A stretch of DNA of 64,000 nt from positions 89,161 to 153,160 of the forward strand of contig JAHDYG010000006.1 of assembly GCA_023383815.1 (NCBI GenBank), given 5' to 3'. This document shows positions 35,423-45,303 of the stretch, piece by piece; position 1 is the stretch's first letter; the number at the start of each line of letters is the position of its first letter. A model generated the notes under the pieces. The model was not told the DNA's origin and searched no databases. It saw only the letters and a program-made list of their open reading frames with translations. This stretch comes from Rhodocyclaceae bacterium. Its GTDB lineage: Bacteria > Pseudomonadota > Gammaproteobacteria > Burkholderiales > Rhodocyclaceae. The position numbers and the translations under genes are program-made.

Positions 35423-36739
35423 TCAGGCGCTGCGTGCGATCCGTTCGGGCAGCAGCCCGCGGGGCCTGAAGCGCAGGGTGAGCAGCAGCACCAGGCCCAT
35501 GACGACGACCCGCATGTGCGCGGCGCCCTCGATCAGGTGCACCCGCAGCGCGTGATCGGGCGCGAGTCCCGAGGTTGCCGCTGCGATCAGCCAGGCGCCG
35601 ACCGGTTCGGCTTCGACCCACAGGAACCAGATCAGGACTCCGCCCAGGATCGCACCGTAGTTGTTGCCGGAGCCGCCGACGATCACCATGACCCAGATCA
35701 GGAAGGTGAAGCGCAGTGGAACGTAGGAGCCAGGTGTGAACTGTCCGTCCATCGTCACCAGCATCGCGCCGGCGAGACCGACGATCGCGGAGCCGAGCAC
35801 GAAGACCTGCAGATGACGTCCGGTGACGTTCTTTCCCATCGCGCCGGCCGCGGTCTCGTTGTCGCGGATTGCGCGCATCATCCTGCCCCACGGGGAATTC
35901 AGTGCTGTCTGGGCAAACCACAGCAGGATCATCAGCACCGCAAGCGCGAGGCCGGCATAGCAGAGCTTGACGGTGAGCACGGCCATGTCCTGTGCGCTCG
36001 CGCCCAGGCGCAGCGACCATTCCTGCACCCAGGCGGCCTGCTGCAGTTCGACCTCGAAGGGAACCGGGCGTGGCAGCCCATTGACGTTCTTGACGCCGCG
36101 CGTCAGCCAGTCTTCGTACTTGATGATCGCGAGGAGGATCTCGGCGATGCCGAGTGTTGCGATCGCCAGGTAGTCCGAACGCAGGCCGAGCGTGATGCGG
36201 CCGATCAGCCAGGCTGCACCTGCAGCCAGCAGCGCACCGACGATCCATCCGAGCAGCACCGGAAGGCCGAGGCCGCCGAGATAGCCCGTATGCGCGGGAT
36301 TGACCGAAGCGATGGCCTGGGTCGCAGGCAGATACCATGCGCGTGCAAGAAAGAAGCCGCCTATGATGATGACGCCCACCGCGATCTTGCGCGTGCGCCC
36401 CGGTGGCAGCAGATGGCGCGCAAGGATCGCACCCGCGATCGTCGCGAGCCCCAGCACGACCGCGACCAGGAGGTCGCCGCCGCCGGCTTGCCAGGCATCG
36501 GTGACAGGGGGCATCGCCACCAGCACGACGGCGAGTCCACCGAGTGCGGCAAAGCCCATCAGGCCGACGTTGAAGAGTCCGGCATAGCCCCACTGGATGT
36601 TCAGCCCGAGCGCCATGATGGCGGCGATCAGGCAGTAGTTGAAGATCGTCAGGGCGAGCGACCAGCTCTGCGCGAAGCCGACGATGAGGAAGGCCAGGGC
36701 CATCAGCGCGAAAGCGATCGGCGTCGGGGCGCGGGTCAT
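35423..36739 (-). CDS. livM: LivM, branched-chain amino-acid-type ABC importer permease
   Basis: A 438-residue inner-membrane permease with about ten hydrophobic segments. The family loop (WGRMMRAIRDNETAAGAMGKNV) that contacts the ATPase is present at about residues 290-311, followed by the conserved VGGSGNNYGAILGG. The start overlaps the livH stop by 4 bases (ATGA). With livH, livF, livG and livK it forms a complete HAAT-family importer; substrates of such systems include branched-chain amino acids, amides, urea or aromatic acids and cannot be fixed here. Confidence 0.94.
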   Translation of the reverse strand: MTRAPTPIAFALMALAFLIVGFAQSWSLALTIFNYCLIAAIMALGLNIQWGYAGLFNVGLMGFAALGGLAVVLVAMPPVTDAWQAGGGDLLVAVVLGLATIAGAILARHLLPPGRTRKIAVGVIIIGGFFLARAWYLPATQAIASVNPAHTGYLGGLGLPVLLGWIVGALLAAGAAWLIGRITLGLRSDYLAIATLGIAEILLAIIKYEDWLTRGVKNVNGLPRPVPFEVELQQAAWVQEWSLRLGASAQDMAVLTVKLCYAGLALAVLMILLWFAQTALNSPWGRMMRAIRDNETAAGAMGKNVTGRHLQVFVLGSAIVGLAGAMLVTMDGQFTPGSYVPLRFTFLIWVMVIVGGSGNNYGAILGGVLIWFLWVEAEPVGAWLIAAATSGLAPDHALRVHLIEGAAHMRVVVMGLVLLLTLRFRPRGLLPERIARSA

Positions 36740-37749
36740 AGCATCTTCCCCTTGAAGATTCCGGTCGGACGAAGCAGCAGCACCAGCACCAGGATGACGA
36801 AGGAGACGGCGAACTTGTAGTTGGTCGACAGCAACTGGAGCAGCCCGTCGGGAGCCAGCGACTCGGGCAGCAGGTAGGTCAGGAAGCGCTTGTAGGCGTA
36901 GGTGAGGAGCACTTCCGAGAAGGCGACGACGAAACCACCCGCGATGGCGCCCAGCGGGCTGCCGAGTCCGCCTACGATTGCGGCGGCGAAGGTCGGTAGC
37001 AGGAGATGGAAGTAGGTGATTGGCGAGAAGCCCTTGTCGAGCCCGTAGAGCACACCCGCTACCGTGGCGAGGGTGGCCGCGATCGCCCAGGCGATGAGGA
37101 CCACGCGATCGGGGCGGATGCCCGACAGCAGCGCGAGATCCTCATTGTCCGAGTAGGCGCGCATCGACTTGCCGGTGCGGGTGCGCTCGAGGAACCAGAA
37201 CAGCGCGGCGACGATGACGACGGCGACGACCAGACTCAGGCCCTGCGTCGTGCGCAGCGCCAGGCCTTCGCTCAGACCGGTGAAGGCGCGAAAGTCGGAT
37301 ACCGATACGATGAAGCGTTCACCGTCGGCAAAGCGCTGGTCGGCCGGACCGATGACGATCCGCACGATGCCGTTATAGACGAACATGAGGCCGAGCGAGG
37401 CGATCAGGAAGATCACCGGCCTGGCGCGACACGAGCGGTGGTAGCGATACACCCAGCGGTCGCTGAGCAGTGCGAGCACGACGGTTGCAGCGATCCCTGC
37501 GGGCAGCGCAAGCAGCGCGGTCGGAAGTGGTCCGAGCCCGATGCCGTGCGATTGCAGCCACCAGGTCACGAGGATCGTCACCATCGTACCGAAGGCCATC
37601 GTCTCGCCGTGGGCGAAGTTCGAAAAGCGCAGGATCGCATAGACCAGGGTCACGCCGAGCGCGCCGAGCGCGAGCTGGCTGCCGTAGGTGGCGGCCGGGA
37701 TGAGCACGAAATTGGCGAGCAGCACGAGGGCGTTGAGAAGATCGTCCAT
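36736..37749 (-). CDS. livH: LivH, branched-chain amino-acid-type ABC importer permease
   Basis: A 337-residue permease with about eight hydrophobic helices, partner of LivM. Typical sequence: GALGVTLVYAILRFSNFAHGE near the N-terminus and the ATPase-contacting loop GKSMRAYSDNEDLALLSGI at about residues 193-211. Two bases separate it from the livF stop, and its own stop overlaps the livM start, so the four genes livG-F-H-M are one translationally linked unit. Confidence 0.94.
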   Translation of the reverse strand: MDDLLNALVLLANFVLIPAATYGSQLALGALGVTLVYAILRFSNFAHGETMAFGTMVTILVTWWLQSHGIGLGPLPTALLALPAGIAATVVLALLSDRWVYRYHRSCRARPVIFLIASLGLMFVYNGIVRIVIGPADQRFADGERFIVSVSDFRAFTGLSEGLALRTTQGLSLVVAVVIVAALFWFLERTRTGKSMRAYSDNEDLALLSGIRPDRVVLIAWAIAATLATVAGVLYGLDKGFSPITYFHLLLPTFAAAIVGGLGSPLGAIAGGFVVAFSEVLLTYAYKRFLTYLLPESLAPDGLLQLLSTNYKFAVSFVILVLVLLLRPTGIFKGKML

Positions 37750-37751
37750 GC

Positions 37752-38456
37752 TCAGCCCCCCAGAAAACTGCGGCGCACATCAGGGTTCACGAGCAGGGCT
37801 TCGCCGCTGTCGGTGTAGCGGTTCGCGCCCTGTACCAGCACGTAGCCGGTGTCGGCGATGTTGAGCGCCTGCTTGGCGTTCTGCTCCACCATCAGGATCG
37901 CGATGCCGGTGCGGGCGACTTCGATGATGCGGTCGAACAGCTCGTCCATGACGATCGGCGAGACGCCTGCAGTGGGTTCATCGAGCATCAGCACCTGCGG
38001 TCGGGTCATCAGTGCGCGTCCGACCGCGACCTGCTGGCGCTGTCCGCCCGAAAGCTCACCGGCCGGCTGGCGGCGCTTCTGCTTGAGGACCGGAAAGAGT
38101 TCATAGACCTGCTCCATCGTTGGACGGAAGTCGTCGCGGCGGATGAAGGCGCCCATTTCGAGGTTCTCCTCGACCGTCATCGATGGAAAGATGTTGTGGG
38201 TCTGCGGCACGAAGCCCATGCCGTGGACGACGCGTTCCTGCGGGCTGAGCGCCGTGATGTCGCGCCCGTCCAGGCACACCCGCCCCTTGCGCAGCGCCAG
38301 CATGCCGAAGATTGCCTTCATCGCGGTTGATTTGCCGGCGCCGTTGGGGCCGACGATGACCGCGATTTCGCCCTTGTCCACCGCGATCGTGCAGCCGTTG
38401 AGGATGTCGGCCGCGCCGTAGCCGCCGGTCATCGCCTCGCCGATCAGAAAACTCAT
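37752..38456 (-). CDS. livF: LivF, ABC importer ATPase
   Basis: A 234-residue ABC ATPase with Walker A GPNGAGKST (about residues 36-44), the LivF-type Q-loop PQTHNIFPSMTVEENLEMG, signature LSGGQRQQ, Walker B VLMLDEPTAGVSP and switch His region VEQNAKQAL. The ATG at 38456 overlaps the livG stop (ATGA, 38453-38456) and gives the family start; a longer upstream frame runs into livG and is rejected. Confidence 0.95.
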   Translation of the reverse strand: MSFLIGEAMTGGYGAADILNGCTIAVDKGEIAVIVGPNGAGKSTAMKAIFGMLALRKGRVCLDGRDITALSPQERVVHGMGFVPQTHNIFPSMTVEENLEMGAFIRRDDFRPTMEQVYELFPVLKQKRRQPAGELSGGQRQQVAVGRALMTRPQVLMLDEPTAGVSPIVMDELFDRIIEVARTGIAILMVEQNAKQALNIADTGYVLVQGANRYTDSGEALLVNPDVRRSFLGG

Positions 38457-39241
38457 GTCCGGCCCCCGACCTTGTCCCGGTTCTTCAGGCCGCGTCCGAG
38501 GTAGGCCTCGATGACCTGCTCGTTGGCCGTGACCTCGGCGGCCGTGCCGCGCGTCAGGAAGCGCCCGTCGGCCATCACGATGACCGAATCGCACAGCCGG
38601 CCAATGAAATCCATGTCGTGCTCGATCATGCAGAAGGTGTAGCCCCGCTCCTGATTGAGGCGCAGGATCGCGTCGCCCAGCGTGTTGAGCAGCGTCCGGT
38701 TGACCCCCGCGCCGACCTCGTCGAGAAACACGATCTTCGCGTCCGTCATCATCGTGCGGCCGAGCTCGAGCAGTTTCTTCTGTCCACCCGAGAGGTTGCC
38801 CGCCAGTTCGTCGGCGACGTGTCCGATCTCCAGAAAGCCGATCACCTCGTCGGCGCGCGCCCGCACGGCTTCCTCCTCTGTGCGGACCGTTGTGCGGTGG
38901 AACCACGCCCCGAGCAGCGATTCTCCGGTCTGCCGGGGTGGGACCATCATCAGGTTCTCGCGCACCGTCAGGGTCGAGAACTCATGCGCGATCTGGAAGG
39001 TGCGCAGCATCCCGCGTGCGAAGAGCTCGTGTGGGGGCAGCCCGGTGATGTCCTCGCCGTCGAGCCGCACGCGCCCCGAGGTTGGCCGGTACAGCCCGGC
39101 GATGACGTTGAACAGCGTTGTCTTGCCAGCACCGTTCGGGCCAATCAGGCCGGTGATCTTTCCGGCATCGATCGTGAGCGATACGTCATCGACGGCGCGA
39201 ACGCCGCCGAAGTGCATCCGCAGGTTTTCGACTTCGATCAT
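38453..39241 (-). CDS. livG: LivG, ABC importer ATPase
   Basis: A 262-residue ABC ATPase, paired with LivF. Walker A GPNGAGKTT lies at about residues 34-42, followed by the LivG pattern GMLRTFQIAHEFSTLTVRENLM, signature LSGGQKKLLELGR, Walker B VFLDEVGAGVN and IEHDMDFI. The residue after the Walker B Glu is Val-Gly rather than the usual Pro-Ala/Thr, a small deviation. The ATG at 39241 (MIEVENLRMHFGG) is chosen over one at 39346. It is 107 bases after livK. Confidence 0.95.
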   Translation of the reverse strand: MIEVENLRMHFGGVRAVDDVSLTIDAGKITGLIGPNGAGKTTLFNVIAGLYRPTSGRVRLDGEDITGLPPHELFARGMLRTFQIAHEFSTLTVRENLMMVPPRQTGESLLGAWFHRTTVRTEEEAVRARADEVIGFLEIGHVADELAGNLSGGQKKLLELGRTMMTDAKIVFLDEVGAGVNRTLLNTLGDAILRLNQERGYTFCMIEHDMDFIGRLCDSVIVMADGRFLTRGTAAEVTANEQVIEAYLGRGLKNRDKVGGRT

Positions 39242-39348
39242 TGCGCAGCCATGGTGAGCGCCCGATGCGCGGCGGGGCTGCCGCATCGCATCGGGCCGGG
39301 GATCAGGGCGCGCGCTCGTCCGTTCCGCGACGAGGGCGCGCCGCACGA

Positions 39349-40536
39349 TCAGCGGTAGCCGATGGTATCGAGCTTTCCGTTGCGCACTTCGTAGAGCGCG
39401 TAGCTGCCGGCGCTCTCACCCGGGTCGACGAAGCGCACTGCCGAGGCGCCGATGTAATTGATCTTGCCGCCGTCGGCGAGGATCTTCAGTCCCTTCGCCA
39501 GCTCGCCCGGATAGATCGCTTCGCCCGGGCCATTGGCGATCTCCATGACCTTCGCCTTGACCTGTGCACCGTCGGTCGACTTGGCCGCCTGCATCCCGAG
39601 CAGGATCAGGGCCGCCGCATCGTAGGACTGATGGGTGTAGGGGCCGACCGTGATGCCGGCCTTCGTCGCGAGCGCCTCGAACTGCGCGCCGCCCGGGCTG
39701 TCGGACCCCGGAGCGAGCCCCCAGGAGCCATTCAGGCCCTTTCCGATCGCGTCAGGCAAGCTCTGGCCGATCATCCCGTCGGGCAGCACGAAGGTGTCGA
39801 AGGCTCCAGTGTCGAGTGCGGAACTGATGATGCCGCGTCCGCCCCGGTCGAGGTAACCGGCGACGACCAGCACGTCGCCACCGGCGGCAGCGAGCGCACC
39901 GACTTCGGCCGTGTAGTCGCCCTTGCCGTCCTCATGCGAGGCCGAGATCGTGATCTTGCCGCCCAGCTTCTGGAAGGCGGTCTGGATGCTGTTGCCCAGC
40001 CCCTTGCCATAGTCGTTGTTGGTATAGGTCAGTGCTGCGCTCTTGATGCCGCGCTCGATCAAGAGTTCGGCCAGCACTTCCCCCTGGCGCGCGTCCGATG
40101 GTGCGGTGCGGAAGAACAGTCCGTTGTCTTCGATCGTGCTGAGCGCTGGCGAAGTCGACGACGGAGAGATCATCAACAGGCCGCGCGGCAGTGCGACGTT
40201 CTGCAATACGGCCGTGGTTGCTCCGGAGCAGGCCGCCCCGACCAGGGCCTTGATGCCTTCGGAGCTGACCAGGCGCTCTACGGCTGCCGTGGCCGCGGCG
40301 GCGTCGATGCAGGTCGTATCGGCGCGCACCGGCTGGACCTTGGCGCCACCGAGCAGCAACCCACTGTCGGAGACTTCCTTCATGGCCAGTTCAGCACTGG
40401 CGGCCATGCCCGGGGTCAATGATTCGATGGGGCCTGTGAAGCCCATCCCGACCCCGATCTTGATGGTGTCGGCGGCGTGGGCGCTGAAGGCCAGGGTTGA
40501 AGCAAGCGCGGAAACGGTGAGGATTTTCTTGATCAC
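39349..40536 (-). CDS. livK: LivK-type periplasmic substrate-binding protein
   Basis: A 395-residue family-4 binding protein and first gene of the importer. Signal peptide MIKKILTVSALASTLAFSAHA (about 21 residues) then TIKIGVGMGFTGPIESL, with the ligand-binding region SPSSTSPAL. A good AAGGAGA site lies before the ATG. The ligand is not clear from sequence. The 128-base gap to the upstream MFS gene probably contains the operon promoter. Confidence 0.92.
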   Translation of the reverse strand: MIKKILTVSALASTLAFSAHAADTIKIGVGMGFTGPIESLTPGMAASAELAMKEVSDSGLLLGGAKVQPVRADTTCIDAAAATAAVERLVSSEGIKALVGAACSGATTAVLQNVALPRGLLMISPSSTSPALSTIEDNGLFFRTAPSDARQGEVLAELLIERGIKSAALTYTNNDYGKGLGNSIQTAFQKLGGKITISASHEDGKGDYTAEVGALAAAGGDVLVVAGYLDRGGRGIISSALDTGAFDTFVLPDGMIGQSLPDAIGKGLNGSWGLAPGSDSPGGAQFEALATKAGITVGPYTHQSYDAAALILLGMQAAKSTDGAQVKAKVMEIANGPGEAIYPGELAKGLKILADGGKINYIGASAVRFVDPGESAGSYALYEVRNGKLDTIGYR

Positions 40537-40664
40537 GGCGTTCTCCTTCAGGTGGAAACGGGGAGCCGGCGCGCATTGCGGGCCGGGCGTCGAACCAGTG
40601 CCAACTCTGGCAGACGCGGGTGGCGGCGGTGGCTACCCGCGCCCGAATCCGCACTGTACAACAA

Positions 40665-41954
40665 TCACCGGGCGCCGACGCGACAAGTGTCGTGGTCCGC
40701 GTCCACGGGCTCGCCGGATGCGCCGTGCCGGGGGTCGGACACCGCGGCGGCGATCTCCATGGCGGTCGCTGCAGTGCGCACCAGCGGCACGAAATGCGCT
40801 GCATCCTCGACAATCTCGTCCTGCCTGCGTCGTGCCAGGAGCGTCACCGCGAAGGCCAGCGGACCGAGGACGACGGCAAAGAAGACCGGCATTGCGGCCG
40901 CGCCGAGCGCTCCCATCAGCCACCCGGCCAGGGCGGGTCCGAGCACGGCACCCGCGCCGTGGAGGAGCAGCACGCCGGCGTTGCCCGACAGGATGTCATC
41001 GTGCGAGAGATGATCCACCAGGTGCGCGACGACGATCGGGTAGATTGCGAACGCGGCGCCTCCGTACAGGAACGCGGACGCCAGCAGCGCTTCGCGATGG
41101 TTGCCGAGGGCCGCCATCGCGAGTGCGGCTACGGTCGCGCCCCCCGCCGCGAGGGCGAGCGCGACACGCCGGTCGCCACGGTCCGAGAACCATCCGAGCG
41201 GCCATTGCAGCACGGCCCCGCCGATGATCGCCGCCGTCATCAGCAGCGCCACCCCGGCAGTGTCGAATCCGATCCGGGTTGCATAGAGCGGACCCATCGT
41301 CCAGAAGGTTCCCATGGCCAGGCCCGAAGCGACCGCGCCGGCGACGGCAGCCGGTGCGGCGCGCCACAGCCGGGCGATCGTGAGCCTGGGGACGGAGGTG
41401 ATTCCGGGCTGTGGCAGACGGGTCCATGCGAGCGGCATGACCGACAGACAGGCCAGGATCGCCGCGATCGCAAAGAGCACGAATCCCGACGGTGTGGCCA
41501 GATGCAGGAACTGCTGGGCGGCGGCCAGGCCGAGCAGGTTGACGACCATGTAGAACGCGAAGATCTGACCGCGCCGTTCGGCCTGGGCCTGCGTGTTGAG
41601 CCAGCTCTCGATGACCGTGTAGAACCCGACCAGGGCGATTCCGGTGAGCAGGCGCAGGGCCAGCCAGACCCATGGGTCGAGCACAAGGACATGCAGCAGC
41701 ATGAACGCGGCGATTGCCGCGGCGAAAAAGCTGAAGGCGCGCACGTGGCCCATTCTGCGGATCAGCGGCGGGACGAGGTAGGTGCCAACGAGAAAGCCGA
41801 CGAAATAGGCGGAACCCATCAGGCCGAGCATCTGGTCGCTGTACCCTTCCAGGCTGCCGCGCAGTGCGATGAGGGTGCCGAGCAGGCCGCTGCCGGTCAG
41901 CAGCAGTGCGGTGCCGAGCATCAGGGCGCTGATGGGGAGAAGGTGTGGAAACAT
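40665..41954 (-). CDS. MFS transporter (YcaD-like)
   Basis: A 429-residue major facilitator with twelve predicted helices; the first half resembles the UMF1/YcaD-type MFS proteins (LLTGIALVGFYTVIESWLN), with the A-like loop DRGDRR (about residue 240) between the two halves. The C-terminal ~40 residues are polar. The ATG at 41954 (MFPHLLPISALMLGTALL) opens directly into TM1. A frame open back to 43025 is antisense to the PACE and murB genes and is not coding. The substrate is unknown. Confidence 0.88.
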   Translation of the reverse strand: MFPHLLPISALMLGTALLLTGSGLLGTLIALRGSLEGYSDQMLGLMGSAYFVGFLVGTYLVPPLIRRMGHVRAFSFFAAAIAAFMLLHVLVLDPWVWLALRLLTGIALVGFYTVIESWLNTQAQAERRGQIFAFYMVVNLLGLAAAQQFLHLATPSGFVLFAIAAILACLSVMPLAWTRLPQPGITSVPRLTIARLWRAAPAAVAGAVASGLAMGTFWTMGPLYATRIGFDTAGVALLMTAAIIGGAVLQWPLGWFSDRGDRRVALALAAGGATVAALAMAALGNHREALLASAFLYGGAAFAIYPIVVAHLVDHLSHDDILSGNAGVLLLHGAGAVLGPALAGWLMGALGAAAMPVFFAVVLGPLAFAVTLLARRRQDEIVEDAAHFVPLVRTAATAMEIAAAVSDPRHGASGEPVDADHDTCRVGAR

Positions 41955-42155
41955 CTTGATATCCGCGTATCGGTCTCGCGCCCGTCCGGCGCATGGGCAG
42001 GCACGGGCGCCTCGTTCTGGGGGCGCGTCCGGACGTCGAAGCGGGCGCGCTGGGTGGTCGCTGAACTTGCCGGACCCGAGAAGGTCCGTTAGTGTCCGGC
42101 TCTGGCATCGTACTGCCGATTTCCGGACTCTTTCTGCCCGCTTCGTCGTGTAACC

Positions 42156-42635
42156 GTGAACCAGACCGCCCCCGCCTTGCGATCGTTCCCCGATCGTCTT
42201 CGCCAGATCGCCCTCTTCGAGCTGGGCGGGCTGGTGCTGATCACGCCTCCGTTCGTGTGGGCGAGCGGCGTGCCCGTCGGGGACTCGGTCCTGCTGCTCG
42301 CTGCGCTGGCGCTGATCGCCGCACTGTGGAACGGCACCTACAACACCGCGTTCGACTGGGCCGAGGGCAGGCTGACCGGCCGCACGGCGGACCGGCGGCC
42401 GACCCGCCTGCGCGTGCTGCATGCGATGGGCTTCGAAGGCGGCCTGCTGCTTGTCAGTCTGCCGTTGATCGTGCTGTGGACCGGGATGGGCTGGTGGGCA
42501 GCACTGATTGCCGACATCGGACTCGCGCTCGCGTACATGGCGTACGCGTTCGCCTTCAACCTGTACTACGACCGCTGGTTCCCGATCGGGGTGGTGGCGG
42601 GAGCTCGTCCCGGGTGTGCCGCGCATGTCGAGTAG
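42156..42635 (+). CDS. PACE family efflux transporter (AceI-like)
   Basis: A 159-residue membrane protein with four hydrophobic helices forming two tandem BTP pairs, as in PACE proteins that export biocides such as chlorhexidine or short-chain diamines by proton antiport. The first pair has [18 protein letters not shown] with the membrane Glu and the loop [12 protein letters not shown]; the second has [11 protein letters not shown] and the loop [10 protein letters not shown]. The start is GTG at 42156. It overlaps murB by 11 bases. It is divergent from the MFS gene. Confidence 0.85.
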   Translation: MNQTAPALRSFPDRLRQIALFELGGLVLITPPFVWASGVPVGDSVLLLAALALIAALWNGTYNTAFDWAEGRLTGRTADRRPTRLRVLHAMGFEGGLLLVSLPLIVLWTGMGWWAALIADIGLALAYMAYAFAFNLYYDRWFPIGVVAGARPGCAAHVE

Positions 42636-43662
42636 TGCCTCCTGCGCGGGCTGGCGCCACGATGTCGACCTGCAGGGCTTCAACACCTTCGGCCTGCCTG
42701 GCCGGGCGGCACGACTGGCCGTGGTGACCGGGATCGGACAGCTCGCGCAGCTGATGCGGACTCCGGAATGGAGCGACGGACCACGCCTGATCCTGGGCGG
42801 TGGCAGCAACGTGGTGCTTGGCGGCGATTTTCCGGGGTCTGTGCTGAAGATTGAATTGCGCGGACGCGATCTGGCCGCGGAGGACGCGGACAACCGGTAC
42901 GTTCGCGCAGCGGCGGGCGAGAACTGGAACGATTTCGTGGGCTGGACCGTTGCCTGTGGCTGGCCTGGGCTGGAGAATCTCGCTCTGATTCCGGGTACGG
43001 TTGGCGCGGCGCCGATCCAGAACATTGGTGCGTATGGACTCGAACTGGCTGAACGCTTCCACTGCCTGCGAGCCGTTTCGCTCGATGACTTGTCCGAGCG
43101 GACCTTCGATCGTGATGCCTGCCGGTTCGGCTATCGCGACAGCGTGTTCAAGAGTGAAGCGGGTGCCCGCTGGCTCATCACCGAGGTCGTCTTCCGACTG
43201 CCGCGACGCTGGCAGCCGCAGCTTTGCTACGCCGATCTGGCTCGTGAGTTCGAAGGGCAGGAGTGGGGCGGTGTGCAACCAGCACAGGTGATGGAGGCGG
43301 TGATCGCCATCCGGCGGCGCAAGCTGCCCGATCCGGCTTGTCTGGGCAATGCCGGCAGCTTCTTCAAGAACCCTGTGGTCGATCCGGCCACCCTCGCACG
43401 GCTCCTGGCCGAAGCCCCTGACCTTCCGCACTACCCGCAGCCCGACGGCTCGGTGAAGCTCGCCGCGGCCTGGCTGATTGATCGCTGCGGCTGGAAAGGC
43501 CGTCGTCTTGGGCCGGTAGGTTGTCACGAGCGGCAGGCACTGGTGCTGGTGAATCATGGCGGGGCGACGGGCGCGGATGTGCGCCGTGCGGCGGCTGCCA
43601 TCGAGCACGACGTGCAGGCCCGTTTCGGCGTTCGACTGGAACCCGAACCCACCTTTGTCTGA
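42625..43662 (+). CDS. murB: MurB, UDP-N-acetylenolpyruvoylglucosamine reductase
   Basis: MurB (345 aa, type I) reduces UDP-GlcNAc-enolpyruvate to UDP-MurNAc with NADPH and FAD in the cytoplasm. Seen: [15 protein letters not shown], the FAD-binding [34 protein letters not shown], the YRDSVFK loop with the Tyr/Arg of type I, and [12 protein letters not shown] with the catalytic Ser. The ATG at 42625 lies inside the end of the PACE gene. A frame starting at 42508 lies wholly within that gene and is rejected. Confidence 0.96.
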   Translation: MSSSASCAGWRHDVDLQGFNTFGLPGRAARLAVVTGIGQLAQLMRTPEWSDGPRLILGGGSNVVLGGDFPGSVLKIELRGRDLAAEDADNRYVRAAAGENWNDFVGWTVACGWPGLENLALIPGTVGAAPIQNIGAYGLELAERFHCLRAVSLDDLSERTFDRDACRFGYRDSVFKSEAGARWLITEVVFRLPRRWQPQLCYADLAREFEGQEWGGVQPAQVMEAVIAIRRRKLPDPACLGNAGSFFKNPVVDPATLARLLAEAPDLPHYPQPDGSVKLAAAWLIDRCGWKGRRLGPVGCHERQALVLVNHGGATGADVRRAAAAIEHDVQARFGVRLEPEPTFV

Positions 43663-43682
43663 GTGCCGACCGGACCGTGTGT

Positions 43683-44423
43683 TCAGCGGCCCGCGGCGAG
43701 GCAGGCGGCAACACCGGTCGCGATCGCATCGGCCATGTGCGCCTGGCGCCCGGGATCACGCAGCAGCACCTCTTCGTCGCGATGCTTGAGCACGCCCGCC
43801 TCGAACAGCAACGCGGCCTGTTCGGCGCGATGGAGCACGACGAGGTTGTCAAAGTAGTGCACGGCGTGGAGGGGATCGGCGTACTCGCGACGGCGCGCGT
43901 TCTTCGTTGTCGGTACGAAGCCCTGCCGTTGCATCCGCGCACCGATCGTGGACCCGCACAGCAGGCTGCGATCGAGCTCCGGGTTGCGTCGCGACACGAA
44001 CATCGAATGCCCGGACCAGGTGTCCGACCACGTCAGGATCCGGCCTTCCCATTCCCACTCCTGCAGCTCCCATTCGCCGACTGAATCGTGATGGATCGAG
44101 AGCAGGAAATCGGCCCCGGCCGCGGCGGCAGCTGCCGGCCGGGCGGCCAGGGAATCGATCCGGCCGTCGGCGTTGACGAGCACGGTGCGCAGGCCGAGTC
44201 GCCGCAGCGCGGCTTCGACCTGCAGTGCGAGATCCTGGTTGAACGCGAGTTCGGTGCGCCCTCGTGCACTGATCGCGCCCGGGGCTTCGATGGTGTGTCC
44301 GATGTCGATCGCCACCAGGAAGCGTGCCAGGTGCGCTGCCGGCTCGGCGTGCGCCGCGACGTTCGCCGCGGTGCACGCCAGGGTCGCGATGAGTGCAAGG
44401 AGGGCGGACTTCTTCCCGGTCAC
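43683..44423 (-). CDS. N-acetylmuramoyl-L-alanine amidase (Amidase_3)
   Basis: A 246-residue secreted amidase: signal peptide (about 1-25, LLALIATLACTAANVAAHA), then DIGHTIEAPGAIS with the Zn-binding His, SIHHDS with another His, and a final region LFEAGVLKHRDEE carrying the catalytic Glu. The motif DIGHTIEAPGA differs from the usual DxGHGGxDxGA of AmiA/B/C, though the His and acidic pair remain. The start is the GTG at 44423, overlapping the exonuclease III stop (GTGA). It cleaves septal peptidoglycan stems in characterised relatives. Confidence 0.85.
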   Translation of the reverse strand: MTGKKSALLALIATLACTAANVAAHAEPAAHLARFLVAIDIGHTIEAPGAISARGRTELAFNQDLALQVEAALRRLGLRTVLVNADGRIDSLAARPAAAAAAGADFLLSIHHDSVGEWELQEWEWEGRILTWSDTWSGHSMFVSRRNPELDRSLLCGSTIGARMQRQGFVPTTKNARRREYADPLHAVHYFDNLVVLHRAEQAALLFEAGVLKHRDEEVLLRDPGRQAHMADAIATGVAACLAAGR

Positions 44424-45202
44424 GGCGTGAAATCGTAACCCACGGTCAGCGGCGCATGGTCGCTGAAGCGTTGCGTCTTGTAGACCTCTGCATGACGGGC
44501 GGTGGCAGCGATGGCGGGGCTCGCGAGGTGGTAGTCGATGCGCCAGCCCACGTTCTTCGTCCAGGCCTGTCCGCGGTTGGACCACCAGGTGTACGCCTCG
44601 CCAGTGGCGTCCGGGTGCAGGCGGCGGTAGACGTCGACCCAGCCGAGCTCATCGAGCACGCGCGTGAGCCAGGCGCGCTCCTCGGGGAGGAAGCCGGAAT
44701 TCTTCTGGTTCGACTTCCAGTTCTTCAGATCGATCTCCCGGTGGGCGATGTTCCAGTCGCCGCACAGCACGAACTCGCGCCCTTCGGCGCGCAGATCGCG
44801 AAGCAGTTCGAAGAACTCTTCCATGAAGCGGAACTTGGCCTCCTGTCGCTCCGGCGAACTGGAGCCGGACGGAACATATACCGACACGACGCTGAAGTTG
44901 CCGAAATCTGCGCGCAGGTAGCGCCCCTCGGCGTCGAATTCCGGATGGCCGATGCCCTCGACGACCCGGTCTGGCTCGCTGCGGCAGTAGATGCCCACTC
45001 CGGAGTAGCCCTTCTTCTCGGCGTGGTGGAAAAAGCCGCGGTAGCCACCCGGATTGCGCATCTCCGCGGTGAGGTCTGCGGCCTGGGCCTTGAGCTCCTG
45101 GACGCACACGATCTGTGCGCCGCTGGCGCACATCCAGTCGAAGAATCCTTTCGTGTTCGCCGAGCGGATTCCGTTGAGGTTTGCGGTGACGATGGTGGGC
45201 AT
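44420..45202 (-). CDS. xth: exodeoxyribonuclease III (Xth, ExoA-like AP endonuclease)
   Basis: A 260-residue EEP-family nuclease acting at abasic sites and 3' ends in base-excision repair. Motifs: TANLNGIRSA at the N-terminus, CVQELKAQ with the metal Glu, GVGIYCR, CGDWNIAHREIDL, GWRIDYHL and SDHAPLTVGY with the catalytic His. Its stop overlaps the amidase GTG start. An ancestral-looking second N-terminus lies 140 bases upstream (see 45304-45342). Confidence 0.95.
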   Translation of the reverse strand: MPTIVTANLNGIRSANTKGFFDWMCASGAQIVCVQELKAQAADLTAEMRNPGGYRGFFHHAEKKGYSGVGIYCRSEPDRVVEGIGHPEFDAEGRYLRADFGNFSVVSVYVPSGSSSPERQEAKFRFMEEFFELLRDLRAEGREFVLCGDWNIAHREIDLKNWKSNQKNSGFLPEERAWLTRVLDELGWVDVYRRLHPDATGEAYTWWSNRGQAWTKNVGWRIDYHLASPAIAATARHAEVYKTQRFSDHAPLTVGYDFTP

Positions 45203-45303
45203 GGTGCTTCGGTTCCGTGGTTCGGTTCGGTCGTGTGCGGTGCAGGTGAACGGTACGCCGTCATGCGCGCTGGATGATGGCTGCGCGCGCCCTCGGGATC
45301 GCC

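Noticed and set aside
40537-40664. Sigma-54-like TTGGCAC element upstream of livK
   Set aside because: The -12 half (TTGCA type) is missing at the required spacing.
41955-43025. Minus-strand frame extending the MFS gene upstream by about 357 codons
   Set aside because: It is antisense to the PACE gene and murB; the MFS starts directly at TM1 with ATG 41954.
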